Notes under the pieces: model-generated | Seen by the model: the letters and a program-made list of their open reading frames with translations, nothing else | Databases searched by the model: none | What the model was told of the DNA's origin: nothing | Program-made: the position numbers and the translations under genes | Source: Actinomycetota bacterium | GTDB lineage: Bacteria > Actinomycetota > Humimicrobiia > Humimicrobiales > Humimicrobiaceae | DNA: 15,486 nucleotides | NCBI GenBank assembly: GCA_004376325.1 | Contig: SOKC01000050.1 | Coordinates: 1 to 15,486, forward strand | Direction of reading: 5' to 3' | In this document: positions 7,600-13,424 of the stretch, piece after piece | Layout: each line of letters starts with the position of its first letter | Position numbering within the stretch: position 1 is the stretch's first letter

Positions 7600-8022
7600 A
7601 TGTTAAGACTGCTTAAGAATTTTTTTATCATTTTAGGAAATTTATTTAAGAAGCCTAGAACTGTTATTTACCCCAGGGAGAAAATAATAATTCCTGATAG
7701 CAGCAGGGGTGTCCTTCGTTTAAAATTGGATCTGGATTCCCTCGAGGTTATTTGCAATGGTTGTGGATTGTGCAATATAATTTGCCCACAGGATTGCATA
7801 GAAGTAAAGAAAAGAATTGGAGATAATGGCAGGGAAGTTCTGGATGAATTCTGTCTGGATTTGAGCAAATGTATTTTTTGCGGAAATTGTGTTGAATTTT
7901 GTGAAATGAATGCTATTGATATGTCTTACAAATATCAACTTGCGGAATATAGTGAAAAAAATTTGAGATTGGAAAAATTTGAATTAATAAAACCTTCAGG
8001 CACAATTAGGGATTTCTGGTAG
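7600..8022 (+). CDS. nuoI: NuoI-like 2x[4Fe-4S] ferredoxin subunit
   Basis: A 140-residue peripheral subunit that wires two [4Fe-4S] clusters toward the NuoB cluster. The first motif is C52-x2-C55-x2-C58-x3-C62-P and the second C91-x2-C94-x2-C97-x3-C101, with Glu in place of the usual Pro after the last cysteine. Upstream, YPREK (24-28) and RGVLRLKLD (36-44) match the family's YP-x-E and RG blocks, and downstream MSYKYQLAEYSEKNLRLEK follows the expected pattern. An amphipathic N-terminus (1-16) fits membrane-surface docking. AGGTG about 11 nt upstream marks the start. With no NuoE/F/G in the operon, this subunit is the likely electron entry or exit point, for example to a soluble ferredoxin (inference). 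Confidence 0.93.
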   Translation: MLRLLKNFFIILGNLFKKPRTVIYPREKIIIPDSSRGVLRLKLDLDSLEVICNGCGLCNIICPQDCIEVKKRIGDNGREVLDEFCLDLSKCIFCGNCVEFCEMNAIDMSYKYQLAEYSEKNLRLEKFELIKPSGTIRDFW

Positions 8023-8030
8023 AAATAACT

Positions 8031-8567
8031 ATGTCATTTGGAAGTCAATTAATATTAATAATAATACACTGCGCCAGTCTCTTTGGACTGGCGATATCAG
8101 GATTACTGTCACTTATTCTAATCAGTAAGAGAAAGAAATTAATATTTTTGTTTCTCTCCTTTTTATTTGTAGGAATCTTAAGTTTTGTTTATTATTCCGG
8201 TATTTTATTTTTTACAGCTGGAATTTTTGTTATGTTCTTTTTTATATCATTATACCTGTTTGTTTTTCAAATAGAATTATTTGGGGATAAGGAAAGATTG
8301 GATGAAAAATTAAATAATAATATCAAAGGTATAATTGTCCATATTATTCTACCGTTTTTATTTTGCGCAGCTATTGGTTATTTAATTTATAATTATACAT
8401 CTGATTTTTTACAGAAAGTTAGTGGCAGCGGTAACATTTTCATCATTGGTCTAAGCGATATTGCCGGTAAGTTTTTTACCAATTATAGTTTAATTTTAAT
8501 AATTATAATTGCAGTATTATTTGTATCCTTTTTATGGTTTATTATTATTAGTTTGGAAGAAAAATGA
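8031..8567 (+). CDS. nuoJ: NuoJ-like membrane subunit
   Basis: A 178-residue protein with five hydrophobic segments (about 7-31, 37-54, 57-80, 99-120 and 152-174), as in NuoJ/ND6. The third segment, YYSGILFFTAGIFVMFFFIS (54-73), follows the family's Y-x-GA-hydrophobic-LFLFV pattern, and SDIAGKFFTNYSLIL (142-156) matches the conserved loop before the last helix (the G-x-x-LFT-x-Y pattern). It lies between the NuoI-like and NuoK-like genes, exactly as in complex I. The stop codon overlaps the next start as ATGA, implying translational coupling. The ribosome binding site is weak. Confidence 0.82.
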   Translation: MSFGSQLILIIIHCASLFGLAISGLLSLILISKRKKLIFLFLSFLFVGILSFVYYSGILFFTAGIFVMFFFISLYLFVFQIELFGDKERLDEKLNNNIKGIIVHIILPFLFCAAIGYLIYNYTSDFLQKVSGSGNIFIIGLSDIAGKFFTNYSLILIIIIAVLFVSFLWFIIISLEEK

Positions 8568-8905
8568 ATTTTCAATTTATAATATATTTTAACTTTTTGC
8601 TTTTTCTGATGGGGGTATTTGGAATATTTTACAGCAAGAATATTATATCAGCATTTGTTTCTTATCAGTTTATAATAATTTCTGCCACTATCAATTTTTT
8701 GAGTTTTTCACAATTCTTATACCAGCGTTCATTGTGGGGTGGAATATTTATTATTTTTGGAATTGCATCCATATATTTTTTAATGTTTTGTATTATTTGC
8801 TACATTTATTTAAAGCTGGATCCGCTTGACAAAGAAATGCTTTGTAGGGAATTTAGATTATTTAAGATAACCAGGAGCGACTGGTGGGGAGAAGATAATA
8901 TATAG
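8564..8905 (+). CDS. nuoK: NuoK-like membrane subunit lacking both pump glutamates
   Basis: A 113-residue protein with three hydrophobic segments (about 5-23, 27-50 and 58-83) in the NuoK position. Ungapped comparison with E. coli NuoK aligns N-L-L-x7-E36 with N26-I-I-x6-Q35 (KNIISAFVSYQF), so the essential helix-2 glutamate is Gln. It aligns the helix-3 AAAE72 with I-Y-F-L72. No Asp or Glu occurs anywhere in residues 1-83. The C-terminal tail (84-113) is polar and longer than usual. NuoK/MrpC-type proteins normally carry part of the proton path, which this one cannot do in the standard way. The start codon overlaps the nuoJ stop by 4 nt. Confidence 0.82.
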   Translation: MNFQFIIYFNFLLFLMGVFGIFYSKNIISAFVSYQFIIISATINFLSFSQFLYQRSLWGGIFIIFGIASIYFLMFCIICYIYLKLDPLDKEMLCREFRLFKITRSDWWGEDNI

Positions 8906-8908
8906 ATT

Positions 8909-10408
8909 ATGGACTTCATAGCTTATATTAATGAAAAAATAAATCCTCTTCAAAGTATAATTGTCTTATCAGGGGCAATTTTTATTTCATCTTTTTTTGT
9001 AATATCTAAAAGTAAGGCTATCAAAAGATTTCTGATAATAGTAACTTCAATTTCTCTTATTTTGGCTTTTTATCTTAATATTTATAGTTTTATTTCAATG
9101 GGCAATTTTTCTAATTTCCTCACTCTCTTTGAGACTGCGCAAATGATAGAAGTAGGTATTATCTTATTTAGTGCCCTAAATTTGTTATTTTTTATTTCCA
9201 TATATAAAGTGGACAGTAATCATTTTATTAAAATATTGATTCTTTTTTTATTCTCAACTGTCTGTGCTGTTTTTGTAGTGGTTGCCAGAAATTTTCTTTT
9301 AATATTCATAAGCTTAACCATATTCATCTTAACCATATTTCAATTAGTTACTGCTCTTAATTTAAAGATGAACAAAGCAAGACCTTATATATTAGGATAT
9401 TTTCTAAGGCCAACGCTAACAGTGATTTTATTCTTTTTTGGGTTTTCATTGTTTTATGGTGCTGCGGATTTTAAAGATTTCAATCAAGTTCTACAGTCGG
9501 AATATATTTCAAATCCGCTAATTGTTCTGGGCCTGATTATTTTTGGAATTGCTATTTACCTGTATTTTTTCTTATTTCCTTTTCAAAGCCCATATCTGAA
9601 GCTAATAAAAAGAGGTGAGTTTTCATCGAATGCTATTATATGGTTTTTATATTTTCCAGTTGGTATTTTTATGTTTCTGAAGTTAAATGATTTATATAGT
9701 TTTTTTATAGAAAAAAATAGCCTTTATATGTCTATATTTTTTATAGTAATAACTTTTATTTGTATATTTGCTGGCAGTATTGGAGCATTTAAGACTAATA
9801 GTATAAGGAGAATAATATCATTTTTATTTTTATTTTTTATTGGTATTTTTATATTGAACATTTCCATGTTTTCTACAGGAATTATCAGCAAGTCTCTAGT
9901 GGATTGGTTTAATATTGGAAATGTTCTACTGGTGCTATTTAGTTTCATACCTATATACAGTATTTTCGGTGTTGTTGAAAAAAATACAGGCAGTGACTCT
10001 ATTGAAAATATAAGAGGGTTTGGGAGAAGCAATATATATATAGGTATAAATTTGATAATAATATTTCTATCCTGGTCCGGATTTGCTTATCATATTGAGC
10101 CCTTTATTAAGTATTTTAACGGTGCAAATTTCTTAAGAATAGGGACTGCCAATATAATATTGCTGCTGGCAGTGGTGATTGCTTTTATATTTCTTATGAT
10201 CAATATTTTTAGAATAGTTGTCCAGTTTTATAGAAAGCCTATTGGAGGTGTGGTAGAAAAAATTATATTTCCTAAGTTTTTATACATTTATGTTACTTTT
10301 TTTACTTTAGTTATATTAGTTATTGCAATATTGGGTTTACTTGAAGTATTAAATATTGATGTTGGAATTATAAATTTTAAAATAACTCAAGTTTATTTTT
10401 TAAGATAA
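8909..10408 (+). CDS. nuoN: NuoN/antiporter-like membrane subunit lacking canonical channel residues
   Basis: A 499-residue, very hydrophobic protein with about 13-14 membrane segments, the size and topology of NuoL/M/N and Mrp antiporter subunits. Family landmarks can be aligned: NFLLIFISLTIF (128-139) for the helix with the essential Glu, GFSLFYGAADF (178-188) for the G-x-S-x-x-YG block, and FLFPFQSPYLK (221-231) for the PFH-W-PD block. The key residues are replaced: E133 (E. coli NuoN) by T137, the helix-7 Lys by Y219, the helix-8 Lys by an uncharged residue near 249-251, PFH by PFQ, and the late-helix Lys of GFIGKF by H395 (GFAYHI). It is the only antiporter-like subunit in the operon. 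NuoN is chosen by position; L or M ancestry is possible. It begins 3 nt after nuoK. Confidence 0.78.
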   Translation: MDFIAYINEKINPLQSIIVLSGAIFISSFFVISKSKAIKRFLIIVTSISLILAFYLNIYSFISMGNFSNFLTLFETAQMIEVGIILFSALNLLFFISIYKVDSNHFIKILILFLFSTVCAVFVVVARNFLLIFISLTIFILTIFQLVTALNLKMNKARPYILGYFLRPTLTVILFFFGFSLFYGAADFKDFNQVLQSEYISNPLIVLGLIIFGIAIYLYFFLFPFQSPYLKLIKRGEFSSNAIIWFLYFPVGIFMFLKLNDLYSFFIEKNSLYMSIFFIVITFICIFAGSIGAFKTNSIRRIISFLFLFFIGIFILNISMFSTGIISKSLVDWFNIGNVLLVLFSFIPIYSIFGVVEKNTGSDSIENIRGFGRSNIYIGINLIIIFLSWSGFAYHIEPFIKYFNGANFLRIGTANIILLLAVVIAFIFLMINIFRIVVQFYRKPIGGVVEKIIFPKFLYIYVTFFTLVILVIAILGLLEVLNIDVGIINFKITQVYFLR

Positions 10409-10442
10409 CTTCTATTGATTTTTTTTTAGCTTCTTTAGTACT

Positions 10443-11213
10443 TTGGAAAAATATAGAAAAAGATTTGAAATAAAGCATTTCTTAATTATTATACTGGTGC
10501 TGGTTATAGTAATAGCAGTGATTATAAGCGTAAATAAATTTTCTTTTAAAAAAGAATATAAACCGTCCACTGCGCTTGCCGATAAACTACCCAGATATAG
10601 ATTAATAGATATGGATAATACCGGCATTACTGGAGATGCGGATGAAGATGGAATAAATGATCAGAAAGATATTATGCTTGGTGCAAAGAAACAACTTGAA
10701 AATCCGGCTAAAAATATTTTTTTAGAGGAAGGGGAAACTAATTATTATCAGGGCGGAGACCCGCCTGAGGGTCTGGCAACCGGCGAAGACATTATAGCCA
10801 GAGCTTTTCTGGAAGCTGGTTTTAGTTTAAAAGACCTGGTATATGAAGATATAAAGGATAATTTTGACCAGTATCCATTAAGAGAAATCTGGAATCAGGC
10901 TGTTTGTGATCCAAATATTGATTACCGGAGAATCCAGAATTTGGAGATTTTTTTTAAAAGGAATGCAAAAGTTCTAGATATTTTATTTAATGCTTCAGAT
11001 GATCGAAACTTAAACTCGTGGCTCCCAGGAGACGTGATTTTTTTTGATATGGATAGAGACGGCTATAGTGATAATGTTGGTATTATTTCAGATAATACGA
11101 CAAGGGATGGAGTCCCAAAGGTGATTTATAACTATATTGAGCCGGGATATACAGTTGAAAAGAATATTCTAAAGGAAAAGATTATTACCGGTCATTATAG
11201 ATTTCCAAAGTGA
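10443..11213 (+). CDS. DUF1287-like membrane-anchored protein with two DxDxDG loops
   Basis: A 256-residue protein with one N-terminal membrane segment (13-31) and an extracytoplasmic remainder. DUF1287 features are present in order: a GVCTDV-like position reading EGLATGEDIIARAFLEAGF (109-127), DLVYEDIKDNFDQYP (131-145), CDPNIDYRRIQNLEIFFKRN (155-174), WLPGDVIFF (193-201), VGIISD (212-217) and IITGHYRFP (247-255). The family resembles NlpC/P60 hydrolases, but here the expected Cys is Ala/Thr (112-113) and the HIGIVSD His is N211; the only cysteine is C155. Two calcium-loop-like motifs, DADEDGIND (65-73) and DMDRDGYSD (202-210), are visible. The start is a TTG without a Shine-Dalgarno; an in-frame stop at 10416-10418 limits upstream extension. 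It lies 34 nt behind the nuoN-like gene and may be co-transcribed. Confidence 0.72.
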   Translation: MEKYRKRFEIKHFLIIILVLVIVIAVIISVNKFSFKKEYKPSTALADKLPRYRLIDMDNTGITGDADEDGINDQKDIMLGAKKQLENPAKNIFLEEGETNYYQGGDPPEGLATGEDIIARAFLEAGFSLKDLVYEDIKDNFDQYPLREIWNQAVCDPNIDYRRIQNLEIFFKRNAKVLDILFNASDDRNLNSWLPGDVIFFDMDRDGYSDNVGIISDNTTRDGVPKVIYNYIEPGYTVEKNILKEKIITGHYRFPK

Positions 11214-11216
11214 CGC

Positions 11217-11270
11217 TCCACGAGACAAGCCTCGTGGACTTGAGTTTAGTTTACTAAACATTCTTTTTCT
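11217..11270 (+). terminator. Hairpin pair downstream of the complex I-like operon, possible terminator
   Basis: Four nt after the DUF1287 stop, TCCACGAG (11217-11224) pairs perfectly with CTCGTGGA (11231-11238) around a 6-nt loop. A second stem, GTTTAG (11244-11249) with CTAAAC (11254-11259), is followed by TTCTTTTTCTT. Together they could terminate the operon. The strong first stem has no T run directly behind it and adjoins a TnpB-like relic, so it may instead be a transposon-end palindrome. Confidence 0.45.
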
Positions 11271-11376
11271 TAAAAGAAGGAAACCCTTTTTCTTTCTTAA
11301 AACTACCTTTTAATGCTTTATCAAATTGCCTTGCAACAATTCTTTCATAATATTGTTTGAAAATATATAAAATTAT
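11254..11376 (-). pseudogene. tnpB: TnpB-like transposase-associated gene relic (IS200/IS605 or IS607 type)
   Basis: Read on the minus strand, a 40-codon open stretch encodes QYYERIVARQFDKALKG, then SFKKEKGFPSFKKKNV, ending at TAG (11254-11256). The pattern of a helical Q-x-x-x-D-x-A-x-K-x-x-F segment followed by K-G-F-P-x-FK-K-K is characteristic of the N-terminal part of TnpB, the RNA-guided nuclease of IS200/IS605-type elements. No start codon in context, no RuvC-like nuclease part and no zinc-finger region remain, and stops lie just upstream in frame, so this is a fragment. A strong hairpin follows immediately downstream on this strand (11217-11238), as is usual for transposon ends. The fragment is short and was recognised by eye only. 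Confidence 0.5.
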
Positions 11377-11434
11377 TTAATTCTATAAAAAAATATGTAA
11401 ATGTAATAAAATTATTTTTTAATAAGACAGTTGA

Positions 11435-11464
11435 TTTACTGATTTAATATTTGTTTTTTATATT
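11435..11464 (+). promoter_or_regulatory. Candidate promoter of the 3D-domain gene
   Basis: TTTACT (11435-11440) and TATATT (11459-11464) are separated by 18 nt and predict a leader of about 24 nt before the ATG at 11495. The rest of 11377-11494 is AT-rich and shows no open frame or structure that I can support. Confidence 0.3.
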
Positions 11465-11494
11465 TTGTAAAAATGAAAAAATAAATTAACAGTA

Positions 11495-12517
11495 ATGTAT
11501 AAAGAAAATATTTTAAAAAAACTGAAGGCATCGAAAATAACTATATTGAAAAGAACCGTGCTCATAGCAGTTGTTGTTTTAATTTTAGTTTCTTTGCTTG
11601 TGGTTTCTCCAAAAAAGGCAAGTGCAATTACTTTAAAGGAATTGGGTAATGCAATAGCCAGGCTCAGTCAGGGTGAGGAGAGCTTACTGGAAGAAATACT
11701 TGTATCTGAGATAGAGATCGATAATAAAAGAAATGAAATTAAATCGTTGAATGGAGAACTTGAAGTATTGGAAAATCAGCTGGAGGGACTTAATGAAACC
11801 AGAAAGGAATTAAGTGAAAGTATTGAAAATAAAAAGGATATCCTGACTGAAAAAGTAATTTTTTCATATAAATATGGAAATAATGATGTCCTAAAAATTA
11901 TTACCAGTGCCAGAGATTTAAATGAAGTTGTAAACAACCTTTACCTTTTTAAAAATATTATTAGCAGGGAAGCTGAAATCATAGAACAGCTCCGCTTTGA
12001 AAAGGAAGAATATGATAGAATTTCCCGTAAATCTGAGGAGAAAATGAAAGAAATTGAAGAAACCAGAGTTAGAATTGAAGCTGAAGAGCAGCAGCTACTG
12101 GAAAGCATGGAGGAAAATAAAGTTCTGCTGGAGAAAGTGAAGGGTGAAAAAGCGGAAATCCAGAATCTTTTAAGTGAGATAAAAAAAAGAATAGCGCAAA
12201 TCCAGCCTTCCGGGCTTACGCTGGTTGGAGAATGGGATATGATAGCCACAGCATACCATGCTTTTGGAAAGGGAGGCAATGATATAAGTGGAAACGGAAT
12301 TACGGCAATAGGACTGAGAGCCCGAAAGGGAATAGTCGCTGTAGATCCAAAAGTTATACCTCTGGGTACAAAACTTTATATACCTGGTTACGGTGAAGCT
12401 TTGGCTGCTGATACCGGAGGTAGGATAAAGGGCAGCAGAATTGATCTATGCTTTGAATCTTTAGAAGAATGTTTTAGATTCGGCATAAGAAAAATAAAAA
12501 TATATCTGGTTGAATAA
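11495..12517 (+). CDS. Secreted coiled-coil protein with C-terminal 3D domain (cell-wall lytic type)
   Basis: A 340-residue exported protein. The N-terminus has basic residues, a hydrophobic core (21-38) and a plausible signal peptidase site after ASA (42-44). Residues 50-235 are rich in Glu/Lys/Leu and form two long helical coiled-coil blocks separated by SYKYGNNDVLKIITSARDLN (124-143), the layout of PcsB/RipA/FtsX-partner N-domains that restrain cell-wall hydrolases. Residues 246-340 are a 3D domain (double-psi beta barrel related to MltA and Rpf/Sps proteins): MIATAYHAF, AVDPKVIPLGTKLYIPGYG, AADTGGRIKGSRIDLCF. The three defining aspartates are D284, D306 and D317. A role in peptidoglycan cleavage or remodelling is likely. 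The ATG has no obvious Shine-Dalgarno. The gene is convergent with the UDG-like gene, 8 nt away. Confidence 0.85.
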   Translation: MYKENILKKLKASKITILKRTVLIAVVVLILVSLLVVSPKKASAITLKELGNAIARLSQGEESLLEEILVSEIEIDNKRNEIKSLNGELEVLENQLEGLNETRKELSESIENKKDILTEKVIFSYKYGNNDVLKIITSARDLNEVVNNLYLFKNIISREAEIIEQLRFEKEEYDRISRKSEEKMKEIEETRVRIEAEEQQLLESMEENKVLLEKVKGEKAEIQNLLSEIKKRIAQIQPSGLTLVGEWDMIATAYHAFGKGGNDISGNGITAIGLRARKGIVAVDPKVIPLGTKLYIPGYGEALAADTGGRIKGSRIDLCFESLEECFRFGIRKIKIYLVE

Positions 12518-12525
12518 TAGATCTT

Positions 12526-13161
12526 TTAAACTATTTTTAAAAATTTAGATAAAGACTCAAAATCCCTTATATATCTTTCTTCAGTAATGGCGCCGCTTAT
12601 AACAACATCCTGCGGATCAAAAAATGGAACAAGCTTAAATGATGGATTTTCAAATATCCTCATATGTATCTTTTCCATATTTCTATATTTTTTTTTAATA
12701 GAAAAGAATTTCTGCAGGATAATATTGGATACATTAAGTCCCAGTGAGACAATTATATGAGGGGTAATTATGGAGATTTCCTTGGTGAGGAATAAGATAC
12801 AGTTATTTATATGTTTTTTGAGTGGTTCAGTAGATTCTACTGGAGAACTGCTCCCTTTTTTGGTAATTCTCCTTGGTGTACATTTAACCAGGTAAGTGAG
12901 GTAGGTATCTTTAACCAGAGATAGTTTAGTTTCATCCAATATTTTTCTCATGAACTTACCCTGATCATCGCCGGTAAAAGGAATACCTCTTTCTTCAGCA
13001 CCATTGGCCAGGGGATAATTACCCACCACCATTATATTTGCTTTAGGCGCGCCTGTACCCGGTACAGGCTGTTTTCGGGTTTTTAATAAATCCAGGCACT
13101 TTTTACAATTTCTGACTTCGTTGTGTAATTTATTTACGCTTTCTTTAGAGCTTATTGGCAT
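12526..13161 (-). CDS. Uracil-DNA glycosylase-fold protein (family 4/5-like) with altered active-site motifs
   Basis: A 211-residue protein of the UDG superfamily. The four [4Fe-4S] ligands of family 4 enzymes are in place: C19-x-x-C22 (NCKKCLDL), C94 (YLVKCTPRR) and C121 (HINNCILF). TRKQPVPGTG (28-37), GIPFTGDDQGKFMRKIL (59-75) and ITPHIIVSLG (132-141) match the family. The catalytic motifs differ: family 4 GEAPG reads GNYPLANGAEE from 47, losing the Glu, and the C-terminal HP motif (YHPA) reads FFDPQD (180-185), losing the His. The protein could be a repair enzyme with changed specificity, a non-catalytic DNA or lesion binder, or another member of the superfamily. The ATG lacks a Shine-Dalgarno; a promoter candidate lies at 13221-13249. 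Confidence 0.8.
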   Translation of the reverse strand: MPISSKESVNKLHNEVRNCKKCLDLLKTRKQPVPGTGAPKANIMVVGNYPLANGAEERGIPFTGDDQGKFMRKILDETKLSLVKDTYLTYLVKCTPRRITKKGSSSPVESTEPLKKHINNCILFLTKEISIITPHIIVSLGLNVSNIILQKFFSIKKKYRNMEKIHMRIFENPSFKLVPFFDPQDVVISGAITEERYIRDFESLSKFLKIV

Positions 13162-13201
13162 AAGGGTTAAAAATTAGTCTCTGAAATCACTTAACAGTAC
13201 A

Positions 13202-13249
13202 TTTTTTATATTGCCTTAAAAGTATACAATATAAAAAAAGTTGAGTAAA
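13202..13249 (-). promoter_or_regulatory. Perfect 12-bp inverted repeat overlapping a candidate promoter for the UDG-like gene
   Basis: TTTTTTATATTG (13202-13213) and CAATATAAAAAA (13227-13238) are exact reverse complements around a 13-nt centre. On the minus strand, TTTACT (13244-13249) and TATACT (13221-13226) form a 17-nt-spaced promoter whose spacer and start region are covered by the repeat, an operator-like placement. Because the flanking genes diverge from this region, a transcription terminator is unlikely. The remaining intergenic DNA to 13424 holds no open frame that I can support. Confidence 0.4.
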
Positions 13250-13359
13250 TAAAAATTCTAAAATAAAATCAGCTATAAAATATTATAAAGAGCCACTAAT
13301 ATAAAGATTGTAACAATTTATATTTAAAATTTTAGGCTGGAATATATTTTAATTTATTT

Positions 13360-13388
13360 TTTAAGGTGTTAAAATGCTTTACTATGAT
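13360..13388 (+). promoter_or_regulatory. Weak candidate promoter for the corrinoid protein gene
   Basis: TATGAT (13383-13388) is a good -10 box placed 37 nt before the ATG. The -35 hexamer 17 nt upstream (TTTAAG, 13360-13365) is poor. No cobalamin-riboswitch B12 box could be recognised in 13162-13424. Confidence 0.25.
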
Positions 13389-13424
13389 AGAAAAAGGTCT
13401 ATATAAAGACAGAAAGGAGATACA

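Noticed and set aside
5135..8905. Energy-converting [NiFe] hydrogenase (Ech/Hyf/Mbh type)
   Set aside because: Both CxxC pairs that bind NiFe are absent from the large subunit, and the gene order with NuoA/J/K-like genes is that of complex I.
9724..10032. Minus-strand open frame of 102 codons inside the nuoN-like gene
   Set aside because: It is antisense to a membrane protein in a continuous operon and has no ribosome binding site or domain pattern.
11941..12279. Minus-strand open frame of 112 codons opposite the 3D-domain gene
   Set aside because: It lies antisense to the coiled-coil region; its Ser/Phe-rich composition is the shadow of Glu/Lys codons on the real strand.
13162..13424. Cobalamin riboswitch ahead of the corrinoid gene
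   Set aside because: No B12 box or conserved core could be recognised; the only resemblance was a short GCCACT string without supporting structure.
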